From Bacteroidota bacterium (GTDB taxonomy: Bacteria; Bacteroidota; Bacteroidia; Flavobacteriales; Flavobacteriaceae), in NCBI GenBank assembly GCA_023386255.1, contig JAEWKB010000032.1, forward strand, positions 1 to 9,544: a stretch of DNA of 9,544 bases, read 5' to 3'. The translations under genes were made by a program, and so were the position numbers. Numbering within the stretch: the stretch's first letter is position 1; each line of letters opens with the position of its first letter. This document shows positions 1-6,609 of the stretch, in pieces. The notes under the pieces are model-generated. The model was not told the origin of the DNA. It saw only the letters and a list, made by a program, of their open reading frames with translations, and searched no databases.

Positions 1-1
1 A

Positions 2-154
2 AATGTAAGCGCCACCCGAAGCATAGGCCCTACAAGCATTACCGATGAGCAAAACACGGTATTGAAACGTTATGTAATGTTCTCATTAACCTTTAAGCTC
101 CAGAAGTTTGGAGGCAAAGAAAGTAAAGAAGGGACCTCGTTCTGGTTCTGGTAA
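2..154 (+). CDS. Outer-membrane beta-barrel protein, C-terminal end only (partial)
   Basis: An open frame enters from the left edge and gives 50 residues before a TAA stop at 152-154. The peptide contains NTVLKRYVMFSLTFKLQKFG and ends in FWFW. Alternating polar and hydrophobic residues in a final strand, with an aromatic C-terminus, are typical of the last beta-strand of Bacteroidota outer-membrane barrels, where the terminal aromatic residue helps recognition by the Bam machinery. I infer a TonB-dependent-receptor-like or OMP_b-brl-type barrel in the outer membrane. No plug domain or ligand can be seen, so the substrate is unknown. The gene converges on the minus-strand operon, and its stop codon touches the stem of the shared terminator. 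With so little sequence, another barrel family is possible. Confidence 0.6.
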   Translation, partial: NVSATRSIGPTSITDEQNTVLKRYVMFSLTFKLQKFGGKESKEGTSFWFW

Positions 155-189
155 AATAAGAAAGGCTGCAACCGCAGCCTTTCTTATTT
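154..189. terminator. Bidirectional terminator hairpin between convergent genes
   Basis: A perfect 16-bp inverted repeat (154-169 pairing with 174-189) surrounds a 4-base loop, AACC. The core GGCTGC/GCAGCC is GC-rich and the outer stem is A/T, so each strand presents a T-rich 3' arm (TTTCTTATTT). It begins on the last base of the barrel gene's stop codon and lies 14 bp beyond the stop of the minus-strand TPM gene. This is the expected position and form for a factor-independent terminator serving both convergent transcripts. Confidence 0.85.
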
Positions 190-203
190 ACAATCTAATC
201 TTG

Positions 204-1001
204 TTACCAGCTTCCTGATGCGCCGCCGCCGTTAAAGCCGCCGCCGCCGCCGAATCCACCAAAACCACCAAAACCGCCACCTGAGCTTCCGCCACCGCCG
301 CCTCCAAAGCCACGGCCAAGGCTGCTAAGTATAATAATATCAGCCAGGTCAGATCCGTCAAAACCACGGCGCCTTCCACCGTGGCCACCGCCACCGCCAC
401 GACGGGAAAGTACGGCAATAAGTATTATAAAACCTATAATAAGAAAAACAATAATACCTGCCCCTGCACCGTCGCCGGATCCTTTATCATTTTTATATTC
501 CCCTTTCAAAACCTGTGCAATAGCAGTAGTTGCCTTATCTATTCCGGCATAATAATTCTGTTGTTTAAACTCAGGTACTATTTCATTTTCAATTATAAGT
601 TTGGTTGCAGCATCAGTTAACACGTGTTGCAGCCCAGGCCCTGTTTGTATAGCCACTTTCCTGTCCCCAAGGGCCACAAGCATCACTATGCCATTATCTT
701 TACCTTTTTGCCCAATTCCCCACTTATCACCAATATCAAATGCATATTTCCATACATCTTCTCCCTGCGTAGTATTTACTATCATTACCAATATTTCGGT
801 AGAAGTACTGTCGCTGTAGTTCTTTACTTTCTCATATAGCTGCCTGTATTCCTGTTCAGACAATGTTTTTGTACTGTCTATTACAGGTGGTATAAATGAA
901 GGCTTTTCAGGCACTTTAAAGGTTTGGCCGTAACTGCTCATGCTAAAAGCAAAGAACATCAGTAAGAGTAGGCTGAACTGTTTGACTATATTTCTTTTCA
1001 T
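204..1001 (-). CDS. TPM-domain protein, YgcG-like, membrane-anchored with glycine-rich tail
   Basis: Read from ATG at 1001, this is a 265-residue protein. Residues 1-26 form a signal peptide (MKRN, a hydrophobic LLLLMFF core, ending near SSYGQ). A TPM_phosphatase-type domain covers about 40-165, with conserved TEILVMIVNT and DNGIVMLVALGDRKVAIQTG. A transmembrane helix spans about 182-199, followed by a basic and glycine-rich tail (201-265) ending GASGSW, the usual ending of YgcG proteins. The predicted topology is a periplasmic TPM domain anchored in the inner membrane. The family's biochemical role is poorly defined; phosphatase or protein-quality roles have been proposed for related domains. 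An in-frame ATG at 1050-1052 would add 17 residues before the signal peptide and overlap the previous gene, so I reject it. It is the last gene of the M23-merR-lemA-TPM operon, 1 bp after its TPM neighbour. Confidence 0.9.
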   Translation of the reverse strand: MKRNIVKQFSLLLLMFFAFSMSSYGQTFKVPEKPSFIPPVIDSTKTLSEQEYRQLYEKVKNYSDSTSTEILVMIVNTTQGEDVWKYAFDIGDKWGIGQKGKDNGIVMLVALGDRKVAIQTGPGLQHVLTDAATKLIIENEIVPEFKQQNYYAGIDKATTAIAQVLKGEYKNDKGSGDGAGAGIIVFLIIGFIILIAVLSRRGGGGGHGGRRRGFDGSDLADIIILSSLGRGFGGGGGGSSGGGFGGFGGFGGGGGFNGGGASGSW

Positions 1002-1002
1002 C

Positions 1003-1440
1003 TTAGCTTCTTGAAATTTCGTTAGACAGTTCATCCTTATCATCTGCGGCATAAGGGAAATATTGCTTTAGCCTGTCCCCTGCCCTCAATATTCCGCTAA
1101 CAAGCCCTTCGGCAAACCTTTTCTCTTTAAAATGAGAAACAACAACATCTTTGGTGCAATCCCAAAAATCATCTTCAACAGCTTTGTCTATACCTTCATC
1201 TCCAATTATGGCAAAAGAGCGGTCACTTACCCCAATATAAAACAGCACGCCGTTCCGGGCTTCGGTTTTGTCCATGCCCAAAAGATGAAAAACCTCCTGG
1301 GCCCTTTCGAGTGGAGGTTTTTCTGTATGATTTTCAATATGCACCCTTATTTCGCCTGAGGTATTTTTTTCAGCAGCGGCAATAGCATTAACTATTTGCT
1401 GCTCCTCTTCAGGAGATAAAAAATTTTCGGTTGCAGCCAT
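1003..1440 (-). CDS. TPM-domain protein without signal peptide
   Basis: The product is 145 residues. It starts directly with an acidic helix (LSPEEEQQIVNAIAAAEKNT), followed by SGEIRVHIE, NGVLFYIGVSDRSFAIIGDEGI and the C-terminal helix of a TPM_phosphatase domain that fills about residues 7-128. The same order of motifs occurs in the downstream TPM protein (TEILVMIV, DNGIVMLVALGDRKVAIQTG), so the two are distant paralogues. I see no signal peptide or membrane helix, so it is predicted to be cytoplasmic, unlike its exported neighbour. It starts 5 bp after the lemA stop and ends 1 bp before the next ATG, so co-translation in the operon is likely. LemA and TPM genes are commonly adjacent in bacteria. 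The molecular function is unknown. Confidence 0.85.
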   Translation of the reverse strand: MAATENFLSPEEEQQIVNAIAAAEKNTSGEIRVHIENHTEKPPLERAQEVFHLLGMDKTEARNGVLFYIGVSDRSFAIIGDEGIDKAVEDDFWDCTKDVVVSHFKEKRFAEGLVSGILRAGDRLKQYFPYAADDKDELSNEISRS

Positions 1441-1445
1441 AGTTA

Positions 1446-2066
1446 TTAATTTGCAGGTGCAGGGGCACTTTCTGAATTCTTTCCAAAGTTAAAATCTACT
1501 TCAGGAGCATTTTCAGCACCTTCCTGTGCTTTAAATCGTGCCATTTTTTCGAACCCGAACAAGCCTGCAAAGATATTGCTTGGGAAACGTTCAGTTTTTA
1601 CTTCATAAGTACTTGCAGCTTCATTATACCTATCCCTCGCAACATTTATTCTGTTCTCGGTCCCTTCTATTTGAGACTGTAGGGCAAGGAAGTTTTGGTT
1701 TGCTTTAAGGTCAGGGTAACGTTCAACCGATACAAGCAGCCTGCTTAGTGCGCTGCCTGCCGCATTTTGTGCCTGCTGGAACTGGGCTAGCTGCTCTGGG
1801 GTAATGTTAGAAGCATCTACCTTTACAGAAGTTGCTTTTGCCCTTGCTTCTACAACTTCCCTTAAAGTTGTCCTCTCAAAATCAGCAGCGCCCTGTACTG
1901 TTTTTACAAGATTACCAATAAGGTCATTCCGCCTTTGGTAGCTGCTTTCTACGTTAGACCATGCAGTTCTTGCATTTGCCCTAACGCTAACAAGGCTATT
2001 ATAAGATGAAATTGCCCATATTGCAAGGATGGCAATAATAACTACGGGAATAATCCATTTTTTCAT
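1446..2066 (-). CDS. lemA: LemA family protein
   Basis: The 206-residue protein has the layout of LemA: one N-terminal membrane helix (MKKWIIPVVIIAILAIWAIS, residues 1-20) followed by an almost entirely helical extracytoplasmic domain. Family signatures are AWSNVESSYQRRNDLIGNLV (35-54), YPDLKANQNFLALQSQIEGT (117-136), ENRINVARDRYNEA (137-150) and FPSNIFAGLFGF (161-172). A low-complexity tail (ESAPAPAN) ends the protein. LemA proteins are membrane-anchored helical bundles of unclear function, often encoded next to TPM or peptidase genes. Here lemA lies 12 bp after merR and 5 bp before the first TPM gene. The start at 2066 is preceded by a CA-rich stretch (AACACACACAAA) with no Shine-Dalgarno site, as is usual in Flavobacteriia. 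Confidence 0.95.
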   Translation of the reverse strand: MKKWIIPVVIIAILAIWAISSYNSLVSVRANARTAWSNVESSYQRRNDLIGNLVKTVQGAADFERTTLREVVEARAKATSVKVDASNITPEQLAQFQQAQNAAGSALSRLLVSVERYPDLKANQNFLALQSQIEGTENRINVARDRYNEAASTYEVKTERFPSNIFAGLFGFEKMARFKAQEGAENAPEVDFNFGKNSESAPAPAN

Positions 2067-2078
2067 TTTGTGTGTGTT

Positions 2079-2408
2079 TTAAAGTTCGTTTTTAATATTG
2101 ATTAAATTGGTTTTAATTGCTTCTAATTTACTTATGATTTCAAATTTATCCAGTGTCTTCTTCTGCCCTTCCTTCAGGTGCACTTTGGCGCCTTCCAGCG
2201 TAAAGCCACGCTCTTTTACCAGGTGGTAAATAAGCTGCAGGTTCTTTACATCTTCGGGAGTGAACATACGATTGCCTTTGGCATTCTTCTTTGGCTTAAG
2301 CACATCAAACTCTTTATCCCAAAACCGGATAAGCGAAGCATTTACATTGAATGCTTTGGAGAGTTCGCCAATGCTGTAGTATCTTTTTTCGGGCAGGTCT
2401 AAATGCAT
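2079..2408 (-). CDS. Short MerR-family transcriptional regulator
   Basis: The product is 109 residues. Residues 9-30 (RYYSIGELSKAFNVNASLIR) form the MerR-type helix-turn-helix, followed by FWDKEFDVLKPKKNAKGNRMFTPEDV (29-54), the wing with its characteristic R-x-[FY]-T/S element. A helical segment to about 80 completes the DNA-binding domain, and a short lysine-rich helix (84-109) probably mediates dimerisation. There is no C-terminal effector-binding domain and no cysteine pattern for metal sensing, so the signal it responds to is unknown. Its ATG overlaps the stop of the M23 peptidase gene by one base (TAATG), which suggests translational coupling. It may regulate its own operon; the divergent promoter region upstream of the peptidase gene is the natural place to look for its operator. 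Confidence 0.9.
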   Translation of the reverse strand: MHLDLPEKRYYSIGELSKAFNVNASLIRFWDKEFDVLKPKKNAKGNRMFTPEDVKNLQLIYHLVKERGFTLEGAKVHLKEGQKKTLDKFEIISKLEAIKTNLINIKNEL

Positions 2409-3385
2409 TAGTCAAGAGATTGGTTTTCCTGGTTAGCTAATTTAGAAATTAAAATGTATTCTTTAGCAGAAATATTTCCGTAATAGAAATTTATAGGGTT
2501 TATAACCTCGCCGTTTTTATGCACCTCATAGTGAAGGTGTGGCGCCTCGCTGCGGCCGGTGCTGCCCACATACCCTATAACATCACCACGTTTCACGCGC
2601 TGCCCGGGCCTTACTTTAAACTTGCTTAGGTGGGCATACAACGTTTCATAGCCGTACCCGTGGCGCACAATAATGCGGTTGCCGTAGCCCGACATACGGT
2701 TGTCGGCCACACTTACTACACCATCGCCCGTAGCATATATTGGCGTGCCGGTGCGGGCTGAAAAGTCCATGCCCGCGTGAAACTTACGAATCTTGGTAAA
2801 AGGGTCGCTCCTGTACCCAAAGCCCGAAGCCATCTGGCGCAGGTCTTCGTTTTTCACCGGCTGTATTGCTGGAATCGCTGCAAGAAGTTTTTCCTTATCC
2901 TTTGCCAGTTTGGCAATCTCATCAAGCGATTTTGACTGTACTACCAGTTCCTTACTGATGATATCGAGCATTTTGGTAGTATTAATAACCAGTTCAGAAT
3001 TGTTATATCCCTCCAGTTCCTTGTAACGGTTCACCCCGCCAAAGCCTGCCTTACGCTGCTCTTCCGGTATTGGCGATGCGTTAAAGTAGGTCCGGTAAAT
3101 GTTGTTGTCGCGCTCCTCTACATCGGCAAGCACCTCATTTACCTGCTCCATCCTGCGTGTAAGTATTTCGTAGTTTATCTTCAGGTTCTCAATCTCGCGC
3201 GCCTGCAGCTTATCCTTAGGGGTTTCAAAAAAGGGTGTATTTAAAAGTGCAACAAAACACAGGAACCCAAACAGTCCCGATGCCGCCAGGAAAAGAAGCA
3301 CCACGCCTACTTTTTTCCTGTTGGTATTTTTAATGACACGGTATGCTAAGTTTTCTGCGTCGTAGTAATATTTTACCTTCGCCAT
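2408..3385 (-). CDS. Membrane-anchored M23 family metallopeptidase
   Basis: The protein is 325 residues. A short basic cytoplasmic segment (1-25) precedes a transmembrane helix at about 26-48, then a helical, probably coiled-coil periplasmic stalk (57-170) and a C-terminal Peptidase_M23 (LytM) domain (about 185-300). The zinc ligands H203 and D207 (HAGMD) and H285 (HLH motif, 283-285) are present, as is the catalytic H252 in YAHLSK. The enzyme is therefore predicted to be active and to cut peptide cross-links in peptidoglycan, unlike degenerate EnvC or NlpD activators. The RSDPFTKIRKFHAG and SEAPHLHYEV motifs are typical of Bacteroidota members. It is the first gene of the minus-strand operon and is divergent from alaS. 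The start at 3385 has no Shine-Dalgarno site, but the downstream frame and membrane topology fit. Confidence 0.95.
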   Translation of the reverse strand: MAKVKYYYDAENLAYRVIKNTNRKKVGVVLLFLAASGLFGFLCFVALLNTPFFETPKDKLQAREIENLKINYEILTRRMEQVNEVLADVEERDNNIYRTYFNASPIPEEQRKAGFGGVNRYKELEGYNNSELVINTTKMLDIISKELVVQSKSLDEIAKLAKDKEKLLAAIPAIQPVKNEDLRQMASGFGYRSDPFTKIRKFHAGMDFSARTGTPIYATGDGVVSVADNRMSGYGNRIIVRHGYGYETLYAHLSKFKVRPGQRVKRGDVIGYVGSTGRSEAPHLHYEVHKNGEVINPINFYYGNISAKEYILISKLANQENQSLD

Positions 3386-3428
3386 GTTGTTAAATTATTC
3401 TATTTTTGCACCTTACAAAAAGTAAGTA

Positions 3429-3510
3429 AGGCCTGCAAATTTCAATAACGAACAAAATTAGCAAATGTTTCTGTTGTTCGGACGTTTTTTTGAATTTTAG
3501 GCCTTCAAAT
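3429..3510 (+). repeat. Pair of 12-bp near-identical direct repeats in the divergent promoter region
   Basis: AGGCCTGCAAAT at 3429-3440 and AGGCCTTCAAAT at 3499-3510 differ at one base of twelve. They are 70 bp apart from start to start, close to a whole number of helical turns. Both contain the palindrome AGGCCT. They flank the candidate minus-strand promoter box. They could be binding sites for a regulator or a chance duplication; the sequence alone cannot decide. Confidence 0.4.
3449..3480. promoter_or_regulatory. Candidate operator: inverted repeat CGAACAA...TTGTTCG
   Basis: CGAACAA at 3449-3455 is the exact reverse complement of TTGTTCG at 3474-3480, separated by 18 bp. The left arm overlaps the candidate minus-strand -7 box (3460-3453) of the peptidase operon, which encodes a MerR-type regulator. 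A dyad at a promoter is what such regulators bind, but a 7-bp dyad in 151 bp can also arise by chance. Confidence 0.25.
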
Positions 3511-3536
3511 ATTAAAAACAACATTATTTCAGATAT

Positions 3537-6164
3537 ATGAAATCCAGGGATATCAGGAAGCAGTTCTTAGATTTTTTTGAAGCTAAAGGCCACCTTATTG
3601 TGCCATCGGCTCCTATAGTTACCAAAGACGACCCAACGCTTATGTTCAACAACTCGGGCATGGCACAGTTCAAGGAGTTTTTTCTTGGCAACGGTACGCC
3701 TAAGAGTAACCGTATAGCCGATACACAAAAATGCCTTCGCGTATCGGGTAAGCATAATGACCTTGAGGAAGTTGGTATAGACACCTATCACCACACCATG
3801 TTCGAGATGCTGGGCAACTGGAGCTTTGGCGATTACTTTAAAAAAGAAGCCATAAACTGGGCGTGGGAATTGTTGACTGAAGTATACAAGATACCAAAAG
3901 ACATTCTTTATGTTACGGTATTTGAAGGCAGTAAAGAAGAGAATGTACCTTTTGACCAGGAAGCATGGGATATTTGGAAAAGCCTCATTGGTGAAGACCG
4001 TATCCTTTTGGGCAACAAGAAAGATAACTTTTGGGAAATGGGCGACCAGGGTCCGTGTGGGCCTTGCAGCGAGATTCATGTTGATATACGTTCAGCTGAA
4101 GAGAAAGCAAAAGTTCACGGAAAAACCCTGGTAAACAATGACCACCCACAGGTTGTGGAGATATGGAACAACGTTTTCATGGAGTTTAACCGCAAGGCTG
4201 ATGGCTCGCTTGAAAAACTACCTGCACAGCACGTAGATACAGGCATGGGGTTTGAACGCCTTTGCATGGTACTACAGGGAGTGCAGAGTAACTATGATAC
4301 GGATGTTTTCAGTCCGCTTATCCAGAAAATATCTGTTATAACAGGTGCAAGATACACTATAAAAGCAGCTAACGAAGAGGAAGAAAAAATAAACATAGCT
4401 ATACGCGTAATTGCTGATCACGTTCGTGCCGTGGCTTTTGCCATTGCCGACGGTCAATTGCCATCTAATGGCGGCGCGGGTTATGTTATCCGCAGGATTT
4501 TGAGGAGGGCTATTCGCTATGGGTTTACCTTCCTGAACAAAAAAGAGCCATTCATTAATGAGCTTGTAGCCGTGCTGGCTGACCAGATGGGTGATTTCTT
4601 CCCGGAGATAAGGACACAGCAGGGACTGGTAACTAATGTGATTAAAGAAGAGGAAACATCATTCCTGCGTACTCTTGACCAGGGGTTACAGCTGCTTGAA
4701 AATGTTATTACCGAAACTAAAGGCAAAACCGTTTCAGGACAAAAAGCATTCGAACTTTATGACACGTTTGGCTTCCCGATTGACCTTACGGCGCTAATAC
4801 TTCGTGAAAGAGGCTTGAACCTTGATGAAGCCGGTTTTGAAACAGCGATGCAGGAGCAAAAGGCTCGTTCACGTGCGGCTTCGGAAGTTTCGACTGATGA
4901 TTGGACTATTCTTACAGAAGGCAATACAGAAACCTTTGTTGGCTATGACCAGACCGAGAATGATGTAAAAATTACCCGCTACCGCAAAGTAGATTCTAAA
5001 AAAGATGGTTTGCTGTACCAGATAGTTTTGGATAATACACCATTTTACCCTGAAGGCGGTGGCCAGGTTGGCGATAAAGGAGTACTTGCCTCAGCCAATG
5101 AGACTATTGAGATTATAGATACCAAAAAGGAAAATAACCTGATACTGCACCTGGCCAAAAAGCTGCCGGAGAATGTAAATGCTACATTTACTGCCAAGGT
5201 AAACGAGAAACTGAGGAGTGATTCCGCAAGCAACCACTCGGCTACGCACTTACTGCACCAGGCATTGCGTACTATTCTGGGTACGCACGTGGAGCAAAAG
5301 GGATCATTAGTTAGCCCTAACTACCTGCGTTTTGACTTCTCGCACTTTGCTAAAGTTACCGATGAGGAGCTGAAGCAGGTAGAAGATTTTGTGAATGAGC
5401 GTATACAGGAGCATATCCCGCTTGTAGAACGCAGAAACATACCTTTCCAGCAGGCGGTACAGGAGGGTGCAATGGCGCTGTTTGGAGAAAAATATGGTGA
5501 TACAGTACGCGCAATAAAGTTCGGTAACAGCATGGAGCTTTGCGGGGGGATACACGTAAGGAACACTGCTGATATATGGTATTTTAAAATTGTGAGCGAA
5601 AGTGCAGTTGCTGCGGGTATACGCCGTATAGAGGCTATTACCAATGAAGCCGTTAAAGATTATTTCGCTAAGCAGGAGCAGGCACTTGATGAGATTAATA
5701 ACATCCTTAAAAATCCTCAGGACACTATTAAAGCAGTAGTATCACTTCAGGATGAAAATGCAAAGCTTAAAAAACAGCTGGAACAGCTGCTGAAAGATAA
5801 AGCCAAGAACCTGAAAGGCGACCTTGCAAAAGAGCTTCAGGAGATAAACGGAGTCCAGTTTTTGGCTAAACAGGTTGACCTTGACCCTTCGGGTGCAAAA
5901 GACCTGGCTTACGAGCTTGGCAGCCTTGGCACAAACCTCTTCATAGTACTGGCTACCGCCGCTGAAGGCAAGCCTATGCTTACCTGCTACATCTCTAAAG
6001 AACTGGTAGCCGAAAAAGGCCTTAATGCAGGCCAGGTTGTGCGTGAGCTGGGCAAGTACATACAAGGCGGCGGCGGCGGACAGCCGTTCTTTGCCACTGC
6101 AGGCGGTAAAGATGTTAAGGGCATTAACGAGGCGCTGGGTGCGGCTGTGGAGTTTATAAAATAG
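3537..6164 (+). CDS. alaS: Alanine--tRNA ligase
   Basis: This complete 875-residue class II synthetase joins alanine to tRNA-Ala in the cytoplasm. The aminoacylation domain occupies about 1-245, with motif 1 near [20 protein letters not shown] (7-26), motif 2 near [15 protein letters not shown] (87-101) and motif 3 GMGFERL (236-242). The tRNA-recognition domain extends to about 450. The editing domain contains PEGGGQVGD (505-513) and the zinc site HSATH (H567, H571) with CGGIH (C669, H673), so deacylation of mischarged Ser- and Gly-tRNA should be intact. A coiled coil (about 712-770) leads to the C-Ala domain with the glycine loop [16 protein letters not shown] (844-859). Length is normal for the family. 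It ends in tandem stops TAG TAG, followed immediately by an inverted repeat. No T-box-like leader is visible. Confidence 0.99.
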   Translation: MKSRDIRKQFLDFFEAKGHLIVPSAPIVTKDDPTLMFNNSGMAQFKEFFLGNGTPKSNRIADTQKCLRVSGKHNDLEEVGIDTYHHTMFEMLGNWSFGDYFKKEAINWAWELLTEVYKIPKDILYVTVFEGSKEENVPFDQEAWDIWKSLIGEDRILLGNKKDNFWEMGDQGPCGPCSEIHVDIRSAEEKAKVHGKTLVNNDHPQVVEIWNNVFMEFNRKADGSLEKLPAQHVDTGMGFERLCMVLQGVQSNYDTDVFSPLIQKISVITGARYTIKAANEEEEKINIAIRVIADHVRAVAFAIADGQLPSNGGAGYVIRRILRRAIRYGFTFLNKKEPFINELVAVLADQMGDFFPEIRTQQGLVTNVIKEEETSFLRTLDQGLQLLENVITETKGKTVSGQKAFELYDTFGFPIDLTALILRERGLNLDEAGFETAMQEQKARSRAASEVSTDDWTILTEGNTETFVGYDQTENDVKITRYRKVDSKKDGLLYQIVLDNTPFYPEGGGQVGDKGVLASANETIEIIDTKKENNLILHLAKKLPENVNATFTAKVNEKLRSDSASNHSATHLLHQALRTILGTHVEQKGSLVSPNYLRFDFSHFAKVTDEELKQVEDFVNERIQEHIPLVERRNIPFQQAVQEGAMALFGEKYGDTVRAIKFGNSMELCGGIHVRNTADIWYFKIVSESAVAAGIRRIEAITNEAVKDYFAKQEQALDEINNILKNPQDTIKAVVSLQDENAKLKKQLEQLLKDKAKNLKGDLAKELQEINGVQFLAKQVDLDPSGAKDLAYELGSLGTNLFIVLATAAEGKPMLTCYISKELVAEKGLNAGQVVRELGKYIQGGGGGQPFFATAGGKDVKGINEALGAAVEFIK

Positions 6165-6167
6165 TAG

Positions 6168-6193
6168 CTCGTAAAGACGCGGAGGCACAAAGT
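6168..6193 (+). repeat. Left arm of 26-bp inverted repeat flanking the GxxExxY pseudogene
   Basis: The arm starts CTCGTAAAGACGC and ends AAAGT. It matches the reverse complement of 6576-6601 at 21 of 26 positions, with mismatches at arm positions 5, 14, 15, 20 and 22. It begins 3 bp after the alaS stop, directly after a second in-frame TAG. It carries GGAGG at 6181-6185, 13 bases before the pseudogene ATG, which is unusual in a group that rarely uses Shine-Dalgarno sites. Confidence 0.8.
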
Positions 6194-6198
6194 ACCTT

Positions 6199-6576
6199 AT
6201 GACTGAAAATGATCTTTCAAAAGTAATTGTAGATACTTGCTATAACATTCACATTAAGCTTGGCCCTGGCTTATTAGAATCTGTTTATGAAGCTATATTA
6301 TATATGAACTCATTAAACGTGGATTAAAAGTAGACCGGCATAAGCCATTACCTCTTGTGTGGGATGACCTAAAGATGGATGTTGGCTATAGAGCTGATTT
6401 AATTGTTGAGAATAAAGTAATAGTTGAAATAAAATCCGTTGAGCAAATAGCTGCTGTACATCCTAAACAAGTGTTGGACATACCTGAGAATTTCAGGTTG
6501 TAAGTTAAGTTTATTAATTAACTTTAATGAACCTTTCATAAAAACAGGCATAACAAGAGTTGTTAATAATTTATAA
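6199..6576 (+). pseudogene. GxxExxY family protein (PD-(D/E)XK nuclease-like), two frameshifts
   Basis: Joining three frames gives a complete product of about 125 residues. Segment 1 (from 6199) reads MTENDLSKVIVDTCYNIHIK then LGPGLLESVYEAILY and contains the family motif G-L-L-E-S-V-Y (residues 24-30). Near 6303 one base is missing: the original frame soon stops at 6325, while the frame starting at 6303 continues YELIKRGLKVDRHKPLPLVW. That segment contains GYRADLIVENKVIVEIKS, with the D...E-x-K triad of PD-(D/E)XK nucleases. An extra G at 6476/6477 then breaks that frame (stop at 6501), and the first frame resumes with TYLRISGCKLSLLINF and ends ITRVVNNL at a TAA at 6574. The -1 and +1 errors compensate exactly. 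The function of intact members is not well established. Recent decay or sequencing error could explain the breaks. Confidence 0.85.
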
Positions 6577-6601
6577 CTTGGCGCCTTAGCGTCTTTGCGA
6601 G
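6576..6601 (-). repeat. Right arm of 26-bp inverted repeat flanking the GxxExxY pseudogene
   Basis: On the minus strand the arm reads CTCGCAAAGACGCTAAGG and continues to CCAAGT. It is the inverted partner of 6168-6193 (21/26 identical). Its inner end overlaps the last base of the pseudogene stop codon and its outer end lies 8 bp before the GSCFA-gene ATG, so it now forms most of that gene's immediate leader. Confidence 0.8.
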
Positions 6602-6609
6602 AAACTTTT

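Larger units (their letters stand above)
3386..3536. promoter_or_regulatory. Divergent promoter region between the M23 peptidase operon and alaS
   Basis: The 151-bp A/T-rich region separates two divergently transcribed start codons and must hold both promoters unless they lie inside the genes. Matches to the Bacteroidota -7 box TAnnTTTG are TATTTTTG on the + strand at 3401-3408 (toward alaS) and TAATTTTG on the - strand at 3460-3453 (toward the peptidase). Neither has a convincing TTTG -33 element at the usual spacing of about 19-21 bp. A small hairpin, CTTAC-AAAAA-GTAAG (3412-3426), lies just after the first box. Leaders of roughly 120 nt for alaS and 60 nt for the peptidase would follow. 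The region is a safe assignment; the individual boxes are tentative. Confidence 0.45.
6168..6601. mobile_element. 434-bp inverted-repeat-bounded unit carrying a GxxExxY gene remnant
   Basis: The two 26-bp arms (6168-6193 and 6576-6601) enclose only the GxxExxY pseudogene: its ATG is 5 bp inside the left arm and its stop codon overlaps the right arm by one base. The unit starts 3 bp after alaS and ends 8 bp before the GSCFA-gene ATG, so it fills the whole space between two core genes. I see no transposase and no target-site duplication. From memory, very similar CGCAAAGACGC-type repeats are scattered through environmental Bacteroidota genomes, often near GxxExxY genes. A dispersed repeat unit mobilised in trans is therefore plausible, but it is an inference. 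Confidence 0.4.

Noticed and set aside
207..400. G-quadruplex or tandem-repeat function of the GGN-rich tract
   Set aside because: The runs are mostly two Gs and follow from coding for poly-glycine, a known trait of YgcG-like tails.
204..820. Additional open frames on either strand across the glycine-rich TPM gene
   Set aside because: Their low-complexity alanine- and valine-rich translations are frame-shifted readings of the repetitive GGN codons.
3386..3536. T-box riboswitch or attenuator upstream of alaS
   Set aside because: The leader lacks a T-box consensus and a terminator/antiterminator pair, and T-boxes are not expected in Bacteroidota.
3567..6190. Long minus-strand open frames opposite alaS, for example 3567-4079 and 5742-6188
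   Set aside because: They lie fully or almost fully within a well-conserved alaS, show no family motifs, and are explained by codon bias of the real gene.
6199..6576. Programmed ribosomal frameshifting in the GxxExxY gene
   Set aside because: It would need both a -1 and a +1 event in 125 codons, and neither site has a classical slippery heptamer; mutation or sequencing error is simpler.
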